Shown: positions 36,130 to 48,310, counted from the stretch's first letter. The stretch: DNA of 64,000 nt from Eucommia ulmoides (GCA_016647705.1 CM028330.1:31204649-31268648); one strand, 5' to 3'. The notes: generated from the letters alone by a model not told the origin. Made by a program: numbers and translations.

Positions 36130-37019
36130 TTCCCCCTGAATAAAATCTCTTGTTAAAAAATCTAGTAAAAAATTTGAAGATCCTTTAATAAATTCAATTT
36201 GAAAATCAAATACTAATAAAATAGCTTGCCATCTGGAAAATATTTGTTTTGAAACTAAATTCTTTACGTCTTTTTCTAAAAATTCTTTTCTACTTTCGCA
36301 ATTGATTCGAAGTAAAAATTCTTTGTTATATAAATCATCTTGAAATTTCTAAATGCATAAAACTTTTAATAAAATCTATTTTTTGATAGTTGAATAATTA
36401 ACTTGGAGTTCAGATCGTGATCCACTATGATATCTAACAATGGATTCCTTGTTATCTAACTTTTGTTTAAGGATTTATCCATAACCTATGTCAGAGGCAC
36501 ATGTTTCAAAAATCGTAAAAGTCTGAGGATGAGGAATGCTATGACATGGCAAGATTTTGACATGGGATTGACTTTTTTCACAACATTTGTATGTTTTTTC
36601 AACTAAGCTGGTGGATTCTTCTTAAGCCTTCTAAACAATGGCTTAAGTAGAATTATGAGATTTTGGATGAAATCTGCTACATAATTTAAACATCCAAAAA
36701 CTCTTTATAATTGATTTTTATCCTTAATTTTATCAGGGAACTTATTTACAACTTATATGGCTCTATGTATTGAAGCAATGGTCCCTTAATAAACTTCAAA
36801 TGTCATGACCTAAAAATCTAATTTTTGTTTGAGACAAGTAGATTTTTTGTTGAGACACTACTAAACTCTTTCTTTTGATAATATTAAAGAAAATATTTAA
36901 ATATATGAAGTGTTATTTTGTTGATTCAAAGAATACCAAAACATCATCAACACATATTACGGTAAATTTTGCATATGGATTAAAGATTTCATTCATAATA
37001 CTTTCAAATTCTGATGGTG
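36130..37019 (-). pseudogene. Endogenous pararetrovirus: C-terminal reverse transcriptase and RNase H, broken
   Basis: On the minus strand the reverse-transcriptase catalytic motif with VDD (about 36910-36935) is followed by 'IRFLGHDI', a connection segment and an RNase H start. These domains would copy viral RNA to DNA and degrade the RNA strand. Many stops are present. At the first RNase H active-site position, the usual Asp of the TDAS-type motif is Cys (TCAS) here, and a stop follows shortly after. The gene's upstream half lies 17 kb away at 54007-54410, separated by element A. Confidence 0.8.
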
Positions 37020-38370
37020 TGGTAGCGCGAAATTATGTCGCTACTTTCACCGCAAGTGTACATGTCAAGTTTTCATATAATGGGAAGAGTAAGGGTTGTC
37101 ATATCCATAGTGATTGGTTTAGATTATCATTGAGCACCGTAATTGTCATAACCTAACTTTATTTAGGCTAATAAAAAATAGGTTTTTGTTTGGAAATATA
37201 AAATACTAATCCAATTAACTAATTAAACTAATTATACTATAATACTAATATGAGACATTTAGGGGAATGGATTATATATGGATTAACTTCATTTACTTAA
37301 ATGTGTTTGATTTCGTCTAATTTACATTAACGACATTCAACCTATTCGACAATCACGGTATCGTAAACTCACTCACTACCTCTCCCAAGTGTAAAGTGAA
37401 TGAATATGTGACTTCATGTCACTGCTGAAGTCCCTTTTGAGATTCTATATGACACTTGGTCACATGAGTCTCGCCCCAACGTCATGGATTGCACACTTTC
37501 TAATGTTCTCCCGGGTCATTAGATCATCACATTGTGTTTAAACCCTAGTCCGAATTCGGGGTTACCTCTCTCGAGTGTCAAACCCCAATTTCTCAGTATA
37601 TCATAACAAGCATATAAAGGAAATTAAATAACGGAAAACACAATTGAATAACGAAGAATAACCGTTAATGAAACACAATTCCAACAAACAACATTTTCAT
37701 AAATTATATTAATCCCATAGATAATCCATGTTTAGCTAATGGTCATAACCATATATACAAGAATAAATGAGCTAAACATGCTCAAACAAACTATCAAAGT
37801 TAAGAAATAAAGAGAGAAACGAAAGACATTAGCCGTTATCCGAAGAATCGACACTAAAACCTTTCTAAGATCGTTCCATCTTCTTGGAAATGTGATTTTA
37901 TCCTTTGGTTGTGTTGAGCACACCCAAAATCTCCCCTAAAATGTCTCTTTACCATTCTATGGTCGAAAATAGAGGAGGAGAAGTAAAGAAATGGGAACAA
38001 AATATTTAAAAATATCTAAAAAAAATACTTTACTGGTGCAGGGTTCACCGTTGCAGCGGTAGGCATCTTGGTAGGCTTTCTGGCGGGTGACCGTTGCAGC
38101 GGTGGAAATACAACAACTCTCTGCACTTTGACCACTGCAGCGGTGGAGCTGTAGATGCTGGAAGGTTTTTTTTTGCTTGTTTTTCCACCGTTCTTCCACC
38201 GCCGTTCCACCAATTATCTTGATTTTCAACTGTTTTAGCTCATTTTCATCCCAAACACCTGATTTATACAAAAAAAAAATAAAAAATAATTAAAATAAAT
38301 TAAAACACTATAAAAATACTCAAAACTACCAAATTCGGTTTGAAAATCAATAGATAAATTCCACTTATAA
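37020..38370 (-). repeat. 3' LTR of element A
   Basis: Minus strand begins TTATAAGTGG (the family start TGATAGGTGG with mutations) after a PPT at about 38371-38385 and ends GCGCTACCA at 37020. It carries one copy of the long LTR repeat block (about 37470) and a GC-palindrome cluster at 38037-38215. Confidence 0.85.
38037..38215 (-). repeat. GC-palindrome cluster, TGCA core (element A, 3' LTR)
   Basis: CACCGTTGCAGCGGT (about 38043), ACCGTTGCAGCGGTGG (about 38089) and CCACTGCAGCGGTGG (about 38131), then half-sites CCACCG and CCGTTCCACC. All full sites have a TGCA centre. Confidence 0.8.
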
Positions 38371-39870
38371 AATACCCCCAAACTTAGAATTTTACTAGTC
38401 CTCGAGCAAAACACCTACACAATAAACAAAACTACCACAACTAATTACCAAATTTAAATACTCAAAACAAAAAACACTAACAAGCTAAAAAATAACAATG
38501 TGTAAGTTTTGAATTTCATCTAACAGGCCAAACGTTTTTCCCTCGTCGGCCCCCAAATATATCAATTTCAAGAGTAAAACGCACCATGTCATGTTCTAAA
38601 ATTTCAATATTCAATAATAGTAAGTGTTATTTTAGATCCTGTCAAAGTGTGTGTGCGAAAACTCAATCATACAACCATCCACAGACCGGATTGGATTATC
38701 CACCAATAGAGTTCGTGACTAAAAGAAAAAGGTATAGGAAATCCATATACCAGACTAGGTTTCACTCTCCACTAATATAGGCTTAGAAATTCAAAAAGAT
38801 CAATAGGACTTGGATCGATTTTTGGAAATTGGCCAAGGGTATATCATAAATATAAAAATAGGTTAATGTTATTAACTTAACGATACCTTAAGCACAACGC
38901 TTGGCTCAATCACACTCGTAACCCCATATAGATCAATTCGAAACAACCCTGAACTTATTTTTGAAAACGTAGTACTCATTTGTCAAGACAAAACAAAAAT
39001 AAAACTATATTATTTTTTAATGTTTTTTTCAAACACACCCCAAACTTATTTGATTTGTTACAATTAGATGGGTATGGAAATACGATAGAAAAATAACAAG
39101 TGAGTACTCGAATACTGAATCAATCAATAGTTCACCCAAAAACCAACCACTCACTTCAAGTAGTATAACAAATGTGGACTTGATTTCACTTGATTTGTGC
39201 CTTAGGTTTAGTGACAAAGGTTTGGAAAAGATTTAATTGGCCAGGGTATTTGTTACGTGTTCAGAATTGAAATGGCTTATAGGGTTCGATAGGGTAACGA
39301 GGGATAAATGATATTACATGGTAAGCTTCAAAGGCTCAAGTGATCAAAATAAATGCCTAAATCATATCTCATGAATTACCTCGTCTAGGATTTCGCCTCG
39401 AATTTTCTCCAAATCGAGTTCTAGAATCCCTATTGTCATGAACTTAGCTAACGGATAATCGACGTCAAGTCAAGTGGATAGCTATATATTGAGGTTACGT
39501 GCTCGTGCAAGTAAGATCCAAAATAACTTTTACTAAAATGAGTTGTCAAGCACACAACACACATGAATGAGCATTACGCTTGACCTCAATAAACAACAAG
39601 GGGATAGACTTGTCATCGAGTAATGGCCTAGATGAACTACAAAACTCAACACACACAACAACTACTACAAACAATAACATACTAACTAAACTAAGGAAGC
39701 ATGCATACAGTTAAACAATAAAACATAACAGCATACTACACATCACCCCAAAACTTAAAATGGGTAGTGTCCATAGTGACCTATCAGCGATCCCAATAAA
39801 GTATGATAACGAAGACAGGGGTTTAGAACACGTACCAGGGAGGCGAGACAAGCTCGCCTCCGAATCAAGT
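38371..39870 (-). other. Conserved 3' non-coding domain of element A
   Basis: Aligns with the corresponding parts of elements B (48480-50033), C (44190-45803), G (59860-61445) and, more distantly, H. It includes the stem-loop at 38390-38411. No frame is shared between copies, so conservation is not for protein. Confidence 0.7.
38390..38411 (-). other. Stem-loop next to the PPT (element A)
   Basis: Minus strand TTTTGCT-CGAGGACT-AGTAAAA: a 7-bp stem (one G-T pair) with an 8-base loop, about 20 bases upstream of the LTR/PPT junction in element sense. Confidence 0.65.
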
Positions 39871-40300
39871 CGGCAGTGACAGATCTAATTTATTTTAGAC
39901 TTGGGTTACTTCCCAAGGAGTGCTTGATTTATTGTTCTCGGCCTGACACAGAGAAGTGCTCGTCAAAGAGCGGCTTCCGCCCATAGTAAGTGTAGTACAA
40001 CACCACATATGGGTCTTGGTTCAGAACGCCCTCATAACTGGCGAGATTTGGCATTAACCGGCTCGATCTTTCAGCTTGACTCAGTTCTATTTCTTGGGCT
40101 TGGGAAGAATGAATGTACTGAGCTGGAAACGGGGTAGGATAGGTGAGCCACATTAGATCCTCGTAGATATGATCGTCTTGGATTAGGGGTGGCATCACCC
40201 ATTAGATTTCAAATGGAGAAAAATCACAACTGTTAACGTGGGATTCTTCATTGCCAATCCAAACTTAGATTTTGTCCTCATTAGCATGATCGTATTCGAT
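39870..40300 (-). pseudogene. gag: Gag C-terminal/spacer remnant of element A
   Basis: Minus-strand frame 39929-40198 begins MMPPLIQDDHIYEDLMWL and ends near 'YYGRKPLFDEHFSVSG'. It closely matches 59600-59865 of element G. It is the downstream continuation of the gag remnant at 51461-52090, separated by element B (TSD CTCAC). A GGGAGG(C/T)AACCC-type block usually follows in sister copies. Confidence 0.7.
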
Positions 40301-40524
40301 CTCACTGATAGGTGTAATCTACCTATATATTTCCAAACCGGTTTTGTTAACTTTTAGAGCATTTTTATAGCGTTTTATATGTTTTAACTAGTTTTTATTC
40401 TTTTTGTATAAATCAGGTGTGTGGGGAGAAAAGATAGAAAACTGGAGTGAAAACGATGAGATTGAACCAAAAATGGTCGAAGAACGGGAAAAAACAAGCT
40501 CGGAGGTAATATTATGAAAGAAGC

Positions 40525-40725
40525 CCACCGCCGCGGCGTCCAGACCTCTGCCGCGGCGGTGAAGATGTTATGAAAACCCCATTCTTGCTAGACACTCACC
40601 GCCTAGGTGGTGAAATGGCAGAATGTTTACGAAATCCCCCGCCTCCTTTACCGCCGAGGCGATCAGCCAACCGACGTACCCACCGCCGCGGTAGTGAATT
40701 CCTTCGCCGCGACGGTGACCTTTGC
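40525..40725 (+). repeat. GC-palindrome cluster (element B, 5' LTR)
   Basis: CCACCGCCGCGGCG near 40525, CTGCCGCGGCGGTGA near 40549, CTCACCGCCTAGGTGGTGA near 40597, ACCGCCGAGGCGATC near 40650 and CCACCGCCGCGGTAGTGA near 40681. CGCG and CTAG cores are mixed. The TATA box TATAAATA lies at 40768-40775, about 40-240 bp downstream. Confidence 0.85.
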
Positions 40726-41296
40726 ACAGCCTAGGATATTTATCAGATATTTTTGAGATATTTTGCCTATAAATATCCACTCATCTCCTCTCCTCTTTGA
40801 CTCTCCAACCACTAGAGCCTATTGGGCTATACTTAGGGTTGGATTTAGGAGTTTTAGAGCGGGAGGTCACATCCCGAAGTGGAGAAAGACGACGAAGTGA
40901 TCATTGAACGTTCTTAGCGGCTAAACATCGGACAAGGCTAAGTTTTCGATTTCTTCCCTTGTTTCCTTAACTTAGGATTTTGTGAGCATGTTTAGCTCGA
41001 TTTCAATATTTATATGATTATAACCATGAGTTAAATGTGGATTGTATGGGGATTAATGATATATTTATAAATATGTATTTGGATGATTTCGGTGTTACAT
41101 TTATGTTTGTTCTTCGTAGTTTGATTGTGTTTATCTTATTGTTTGTTTATTATGCTTAGTTAGATACATGGAGAATACATGGTTTGACAAACCCTGGATT
41201 TTGGATTAGGGTAAACAAACGCTACGATCCAATAACCTGGTCAGGGTTAGGATTGTGGACAATCGATGACGTTTGGGCAAGACTCACGTGACCTAG

Positions 41297-42845
41297 TGAT
41301 AGGTGTAAATTACCTATTTATTTCCAAACCAAGTTTGTTAGTTTTGTAATATTATTATAGTTATTTTTATATGTTTTAATATGTTTTTATTCTTTTTGTA
41401 TTAAAACAGGTGCGTGGGGTGAAAATGTATAAAATCGGAGCATAAACGATCAAATCGTATCGAGAACGGTGAAAAAATAAGCAAGGCAACAAGACTTTGC
41501 AAACAAGGGCATCGCTGCAACGTCCAAACCACCGCCATGGCGATGAAAATGCTGAGAAGACACCATTGTTGCTGAAACCTCACTGCCTAGGCGGTGAAGC
41601 AGCTGAATATTTTCCACAGCCACTGCCTTCTCCATCGCCTCGGCGAGCTTTTAACCGACATACTCCACCGTCTAGGCGATGACCTCTGCATAGTGTTAGA
41701 AATTTATTTTAAATATTTTGTCTATTTATACCCCTTTTCTTTCATCTCCTTTGCTCCGGCCATTACAGCCCTTAACGCTTAGGTTAGTATATAAAAAGAG
41801 TATGGGGAGTGCTCAAACATATCTGAAGGAGAAGGTCAACATGTGGAGAAGGAAAATCGATCGGTGGACGATTTTAGCGGCTAATCTTCGGATATCAGAT
41901 AAGTTCATCCGTTTTTCCTTTTATTTTTTATATTTGATATATGTTTGAGCATGTTAAGCGTAGTTTCAATTGTATAAATAGCTATGGCCATAAGTTAAAT
42001 GTGGATTATGTATGAGATTAATATCATTTACAAAATGTAGTTTTGGTTGAGTTTTGCTTCTTTGATGATTGTTGTTCAATATTTGAGTATGTTTATCATA
42101 TTGTTTGTTTATTATGCTTAGAATTATAAATGGAGAATACAGGATTTGACAAATCCCAGATTCGGATTAGAATAAACAAACGCCACCATCCAATAACCCG
42201 GTCGGGGCTAGGATTGTTGACAATATGTGACGTTGGGGCAAGACTCACGTGACCTAAGGTCGTTAATATATTGAGGGGGACTTCTTTATTGACTCAAAGT
42301 CATGTATTCCCCTGTCTTATACTCAGGAGAGGTGGCGGGGCAGTTTTTGAACTAAGATTGTTGATAGGGTAAACACAATGCATGAAATCAATGACGTTGG
42401 GGCAAGACTCATGCGACCTAGAGTCGTTAAGACATTGACGGGGACTTATTCATTGACACAAAGTTATGTATTCCCCCGTCTTACACTTGGGAGAGGTGGC
42501 AGATGAGTTTTAGATACCGAGATTGTCGAATAGATCGATCACCATTATTGTAAACTAAACGAAATCAAACGCGTTTAAGTAAATAAAGTTAATCTCTAGA
42601 TAATCCATCCCATAACTATCTCTTATTAGTAAATAGTATAGTTAAATTAGTATTTTAGTATTAGTATTAATTAATTAATTCACATTTTTAGCGCCTAGAT
42701 AAAGTTAGATTATGACAATCGCGGTACTCGATAGTAATCTCAACCAATCCCTGTGGATATGATACCTAACCGAAAGGTCCACTATACTAAAACTTGATCC
42801 GCACGCTTGCGGTAAAAGTGACATTGCATAAAATAGCGGCCACCA
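41297..42845 (+). repeat. 5' LTR of element C
   Basis: 1549 bp. GC-palindrome cluster at 41510-41690, TATA-like TATTTATA at 41723-41730, two copies of the long LTR repeat block (starting about 42221 and 42391). Terminal ...GGCCACCA at 42838-42845. Confidence 0.85.
41510..41690 (+). repeat. GC-palindrome cluster (element C, 5' LTR)
   Basis: ACCACCGCCATGGCGATGA near 41529, CTCACTGCCTAGGCGGTGA near 41579, ATCGCCTCGGCGAG near 41633 and CCACCGTCTAGGCGATGA near 41666. Cores are CATG, CTAG and CTCG. Confidence 0.8.
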
Positions 42846-42857
42846 AGTACTAAAACT

Positions 42858-43806
42858 TGTATGACGAAGCGTTTGTTACACGCTTGCGTATTGACTACTC
42901 CCAAGTGCATGAGGTCCAGTTTTAATATAGTGGATCTTTAAGATCGGATATCGTTCCCACAGGGACGGGTTGAATAATTGAATATCGCAATTTTCATAGT
43001 CTCATATTATCTGGATAGTTCAATAAATGTTTTATAATTAAAATAATTAAAACTAAATTAAACTACAATTAGTGGGTTAATCCTAACTATGTTGATTACC
43101 TAAGGATTTCTTTTGTTCACTTAATACATGTTTGATATCGTTTAGTTAACAATAACGATGTTTAGGTTTTCGACAATCTCGGTTCGTAAACTCACTCGCC
43201 ACCTCTCCTGAGTGTAAGACGAGTGAATACGTGATTTTTCCTCATCGAAGAGGTCCTCCTCAATGTCTTAACGATGCTAGGTCACATGAGTCTTGCCCCA
43301 ACGTCATCGATTGCACACTCACTAACGCCCTCTCGGGTTGTTAGATCGTAACGATGTGTTTACCTTAGTCCGAATCTAGGGTTATCTCTTCCGAGTGTCA
43401 AACCCTGTATTTTCAAATACAACCCTAATACCTTAACAAGCATATTAAAGTTGTAATAAAATGATAAACACAATCGGAATTAAAATCAAACAACCGTTAA
43501 AGAAACATATATTTCATCAAACTAGTATTTACACAACTACATCTATCCCTAGCTAATATTTATCTAATCTAACATGATCTTGGCCATCGAAACATTAAAC
43601 CAAGAGGGATTCATCATCATTTACAATAAAACATTAAATTAAAAAGAGAGAAACAAAGAGAGAAAGATCAAATCTTAAAGTGGAGTGGTCTCCACTTTTA
43701 CCGAAGATTGATCCGGTAATACTTCCTCTTCTCCAGATGATGATTGTCCTCTTTGAGCCCTTCAATATTATCCAAGGATTATCTCCTAAGAGTTAGGGAT
43801 GTCCAA
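42858..43806 (-). mobile_element. Element D: truncated Athila-like LTR inside element C
   Basis: Starts TGTATGACGAAGCG on the plus strand and aligns with 16617-17350 plus 19552-19780, the solo LTR, in the same minus orientation. The LTR's upstream part (U3 with the GC-palindrome cluster) is missing. No TSD is visible, so it may have arrived by recombination or gene conversion, or been trimmed by deletion after insertion. Confidence 0.6.
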
Positions 43807-43915
43807 GCTTCCAAGATCACATTATACTAAAACGTTAACGTAGATAAAGTTAGGTCATGACAATTGCGATACTCGATAATAACGACATCAATCCCTGTGA
43901 ATCCTCTGCCGTACA
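43807..43915 (+). repeat. Rearranged LTR-end fragments before the PBS of element C
   Basis: Blocks normally found in the order 'gataaagttagg...ccaatccctgtgg...atcacattatactaaaac...gtaca' are present but permuted. 'aagatcacattatactaaaac' comes first, followed by the 'gataaagttagg' block and a shortened end ...GCCGTACA. This suggests template switching or unequal recombination. Confidence 0.5.
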
Positions 43916-43921
43916 AGTTTT

Positions 43922-43939
43922 TGGCGCCATTGTCGGGGA
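43922..43939 (+). promoter_or_regulatory. Primer-binding site of element C
   Basis: TGGCGCCATTGTCGGGGA closely resembles the TGGCGCCGTTGCCGGGGA site, usually assigned to tRNA-Asp, of Athila-type gypsy elements. It begins six bases after ...GTACA. Confidence 0.8.
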
Positions 43940-44027
43940 TTAGTTTGTCGAATACAGTTTTCGACGATCGCGACCAAGTTATTGGTAAAGATTTCCAGGG
44001 TTTGTGTTTTGGATTACTATTGATATT

Positions 44028-44110
44028 GTGAGTAAATAACTTGATTTTAATTTAGGCATTTTTTAGTGTATATAATTTTTCTTTGTACTTTTGTTTTTGT
44101 GTTCCTACAG
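44028..44110 (+). other. Predicted leader intron of element C
   Basis: Donor GATATT|GTGAGTAAAT, a T-rich tract, and acceptor TTCCTACAG|GG, 83 bp. The same arrangement is found in B, G and, with a mutated donor, A. Confidence 0.55.
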
Positions 44111-44189
44111 GGTGCTTGAAGATGTTAGATCCACAGGTACTCTTACGTTCATTTCATTGCAAAATCTCGCTAGTCTTGAGGGCATGTGT

Positions 44190-45160
44190 CGGGCCAAGGA
44201 CATTAAACCAAACGCTTCTTGGGAGGCAACCTAGGGTAAAAAAATAAGTTAGATCCATCTCCGTCAATTTGAGTCAGAGGCGAGATTTTCTTGCCTCCCA
44301 GGTACGTGTTTTAAACCCCAGTCTTCAATATCATGCTATATACTGTCATTGGGATCGCTAATAGGTCATTTTGGACATCACCTATTTTAAGTAGGTGGTT
44401 ATGTGTTAGTATGTTTCAGTATGTGTTTATGTTATTAGTTAAATTTTACTGTTTTTATCGTATGCATGCTTGTTTAGGATTAGATTGTTTAGTTTAGTTA
44501 TTGTTTTGTTTTGAGTTTTGACGTCATCTGGGTCTTTACCCGATGATGATTCTATCCCCTGATTGTTTATTGAGGTCGAGCATAACGCTCATTCATGTGT
44601 GTTCTGTGTGCTTAACGTATCGTCTTAGTAAAAGTTATTATAGATCCTAAATGCACGAGCACGTAAACTCAATATAGCACTATCTAATTGATTTAAAACC
44701 GATTATGCTTTACTCAATTTCGTGACAATAGGGATTCTAGAACTTGATTTGGCGGAAATTCGACGCGAAATCCTAGGCGAGGTTGTTTAGGAGATATGAT
44801 TTAGGCATTCATTTGATCGCTTGAGCCTTTTGAAGCCTACCATGCAATATCATTATCCCTCGTTACCCTGTCGAAGCCAAAATGCCAATTCAATTTCTGA
44901 ATACTTATCAAATACCCTAGCCAATTGAATTTTTTTCAAACCTTTATCGCTAAACCAAAGGCACAATGTGAGTGAATCAAGTTAGCATTTCGCTACTTGA
45001 TGTGAGTGGTTGGGTTTAGGGAGAACTTCTAAATTGGTTAGGTATTCGAGTACTCGCTTGTCTATGTCGTACATATTTTTGCACACTCCGAAAATTGTAG
45101 AAATTCGAATGAGTTTGGGGGTGTGTTACTTAAAAATAAAATAAAATAAAAATAAAATAA

Positions 45161-45203
<43 letters not shown>

Positions 45204-45803
45204 CGTTTCTTTTTTACATGATAAGTGAGTACTACGTTCTTAATTGTATTATTCAGGGTTGTTTCAAAATTATCTATGGGGTTTCGAGTGTGAGAGTACC
45301 AAGCGATGTGCCTCGTTAACCTATTTTCTATTTAAATTTACCCTTGGCCATTAATCCAAAACCGAACCATGCCCTACTGATCTTCATGAACCTCCGAGCC
45401 TACATTAGTGGAGAATAGATCCCAGGTCAGGTGTATGGATTCCCTATACCTTAAAGGTTTTAGTCATGAACTATACTTAGGGATAATCATATCTAATCAA
45501 GGGATAGTAGTATATTTGAGTTTAATCATACACACTTAAAAATGATCTAGAATGGCACTTTTTTTTTTTGAACGTTGAAATTCTAGAACACCACATGGTG
45601 TGATTTATGCTTGAACTTGATAGGATTGGGGGCTGATGAGGAAAAAATCTTTCGGCCAGTAAATGATAATCAAAACCTACACATTTTTGTTTGTAGTGTT
45701 TTTTCATTTTTAGTTTTCAATTTCGTAAATAGGTTTTTATATTTTCTTGTATTGTGTGGGCGTTTTGCTCGAGGACTAGCAAAATTCCGAATTTGGTGGT
45801 ATT
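44190..45803 (+). other. Conserved 3' non-coding domain of element C
   Basis: Begins near 'ggacattaaaccaaacgctt' and GGGAGGCAACC, continues with shared blocks such as 'cgatgatgattctatcccc', an (AT)n microsatellite (45164-45200) and the stem-loop TTTTGCT-CGAGGACT-AGCAAAA at 45763-45784. It ends at the PPT, about 45789-45803. Confidence 0.7.
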
Positions 45804-47502
45804 TGATAGTTGTAAATTACCTATCGATTTTCAAACCATATTTGTTAGTTTTAGAGTAGTTTTATAGTTATTTTTATATGTTTTTATTCTTTTTGTATTA
45901 AAACAGGTGCATGGGGTGAAAAGGTATAAAATCGGAGCGTAAACAATCAAATCGTATCGAGAACAGTCGGAGAACGGTGGAAAAATGAGCAAGGCGGCAA
46001 GATTCTGCAAATAAGCCCATCGCCATTGCATCCAGACCACTGCCGTGGCGGTAAAGGTGTTGAGAAGACACCATTGTTGCTGAAACCTCACCGCCTAGGC
46101 GGTGAACCAACAGTATGTTTTCCACTGCCACTGTCTTCTCTATCGCCTCGGCGAGCCCTTAACGGACATACTCCACCGCCTAGGCGGTGGCCTCTACGTA
46201 GTGTTAGATATTTATTTTAGATATTTTGTCTATTTATACCCCTTTTCTCCCCTCCCTTTTGCTCCCTGGACATTACAACCCTTAACGCTTAGGTTAGTAT
46301 ATAGAGAGAGTATGGGGAGTGATCAAACATATCCGAAGGAGAAGATCAACACACGGAGAAGGAGAATCGATCGGTAGACAGTTTTAGCGGCTAATCTTCA
46401 AATATTGGCTAAGTTCATCCATTTTTCCTTTTATTTCTTATCTTTGATATATGTTTGAGCATGTTTAGCCTAGTTTCAATTGTATAAACGGGTATGGCCA
46501 TAGGTGAAACGTGGATTATGTATGGGATTAATATCGTTTATAAAGATGTAGTTTGGGTTGAGTTTTGTTTCTTTGATGAATGTTGTTCAATGTTTGAGTG
46601 TGTTTACCATATTGTTTGTTTATTATGCTTAGAATGATAAATGAAGAATACGGGGTTTGACAAATCCTGGATTCGGATTAGAATAAACAAACGCCACGAT
46701 CCAATAACCCGGTCGGGGTTAGGATTGTGGACAATTTGTGACGTTGGGAAAAGACTCACGTGACCTAGGATCGTTAAGATGGTGAGGGGAACTTCTTCGT
46801 TGACTCGAAGTCATGTATTCCCCCGTCTTATACTCGGGAGAGGTGGCGGGGGAGTTTTAGAATTAAGAAAGTTGATAGGGTAAACACAACACATAAAATA
46901 AATGACGTTGGGGCGAGACTCACGCGACCTAGAGTCATTAAGACATTGAGGGGGACTTCTTCGTTGACACGAGGTCACGTTATATTCCTCGTCTTACACT
47001 CGGGAAATGTGGCGAGAGAGTTTACGAACTAAGGTTTTATGTGCAATCGATGATGTTGGGGCAAGACTCACGCAACCTAGGGTCGTTAAGACGTTGTGGG
47101 GGACTTCTTCGTTGACACGAAGTTGCGTATTCCCCTATCTTACACTAAGGAGAGGTGCAGAGGAGTTTTAGATACCAAGATTGTCGAATAGGTCGATCAC
47201 CATTATTGTAAACTAAACGAAATCAAACGCGTTTAAGTAAATAAAGTTAATCTCTAGATAATCCATCTCATAACTATCTCGCATTAGTAATTAGTATAGT
47301 TAAATGAGTATTTTAGTATTAGTATTAATTTATTAATTTAAATTTTTAGCACCTAGTAAAATTAGGTTATGACAATCGCGGTACTCAATAGTAATGTCGA
47401 CCAATCCATGTGGATACGATACCCGACCAAAACGTCCACTATACTAAAACTTGATCCATACGCTTGAAGTGAAAGTGGCAGTGCATAAATTAGCGGCCAC
47501 CA
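45804..47502 (+). repeat. 3' LTR of element C
   Basis: 1699 bp, longer than the 5' LTR chiefly because it has three copies of the long repeat block (46740, 46904, 47052) instead of two. TATA-like TATTTATA at about 46231-46238. The many small frames on the minus strand (for example 47362-47628) are shadows of the repeat. Confidence 0.85.
46018..46192 (+). repeat. GC-palindrome cluster (element C, 3' LTR)
   Basis: Holds two perfect palindromes: CACCGCCTAGGCGGTG (46089-46104) and CCACCGCCTAGGCGGTGG (46173-46190). Degenerate sites CATCGCCATTGCATCC, ACTGCCGTGGCGGTAA and ATCGCCTCGGCGAG also occur. About 40 bp upstream of the TATA-like box. Confidence 0.9.
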
Positions 47503-48121
47503 CCTAGGGTCGTTAAGGCGTTGAGGGGGACTTCTTCGTTGACTCGAAGTCATGTTTTCCCCTGTCTTACACTCGGGAGAGGTGGCGGTGGAGTTTTGGA
47601 ACTGAGATTGTCGATAGGGTAAACACAATGCGACAATCCAATGACCCAGTCAGGAGTTGGATTGTGTGCAATCAATGATGTTGGGCGAAACTCACGTGAC
47701 CTAGGGTCATTAAGACATTGAGAAGGACTTCTTCGTTGACTCGAAGTCATGTATTCCCCTGTCTTAAACTCAGGAGAGATGGCTGTGGAGTTTACGAACG
47801 GAGATTGTCAAATAGGTTGAACCTTGTAAACGTGAGTAAATTGAGATCGAACATGTTAATCCACAGAACAGTTTTTCCCCTAAAATATATTAGTATAGAT
47901 AAATTAGGATATATTAGTATTAATATTAATTAATTATTTACATTTTTGGTCGCCTAGATAAAGTTAGGTCATGACAATTATGGTACTCGATAATGACGAC
48001 ACCAATCCCTATGGATACGATACCTCATCTTTCAAGATCATATTATACTAAAACTTTGACCTTGTACACTTACGAGTAGTCAATATGCGAGAGCGTAACA
48101 AACGCTCGCCGTACAAGTTTT

Positions 48122-48139
48122 TGACATTGTTGTTGGGGA
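48122..48139 (+). promoter_or_regulatory. Primer-binding site of element B
   Basis: TGACATTGTTGTTGGGGA, a mutated form of the Athila-type site, six bases after the LTR end ...CCGTACA at 48115. Confidence 0.65.
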
Positions 48140-48226
48140 TTGGTTGAGAAAATTTAGTTTTGGGCAATCGTCACCAAGTTTTTGAAGACATTATCAGGGA
48201 TTCTTTTGTTGGTTATTGTTGATATT

Positions 48227-48310
48227 GTGAGTAAATGATTCAATTTTACTTTAGCCATATCTTTTGTATATAATTTTTGTTTTGTAGTTTTGTTTTTATT
48301 TCTTATGCAG
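48227..48310 (+). other. Predicted leader intron of element B
   Basis: Donor GATATT|GTGAGTAAAT and acceptor TTATGCAG|GG, 84 bp. Retained although the gag it would precede is deleted. Confidence 0.5.

Larger units (their letters stand above)
41297..47502 (+). mobile_element. Element C: Athila-like element nested in the 5' LTR of element B (TSD CCTAG)
   Basis: Perfect TSD CCTAG at 41292-41296 and 47503-47507. LTRs are 41297-42845 and 45804-47502, starting TGATAG(G)TGTAAATTACC and ending AGCGGCCACCA. The leader is rearranged by LTR fragment D. The internal region keeps a PBS at 43922 and the leader intron, then an almost complete deletion of gag, then the 3' non-coding domain (44190-45803). No coding capacity remains. 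Confidence 0.9.

Noticed and set aside
41401..46377. Arg/Pro/His-rich short frames over the GC-palindrome clusters
   Set aside because: Frames on both strands arise because the palindromes lack stops; homologous copies do not keep them open.
47362..47750. Minus-strand frames starting MTSSQRRSP and similar
   Set aside because: They are translations of the LTR repeat block on the wrong strand; the same words recur wherever the block occurs.
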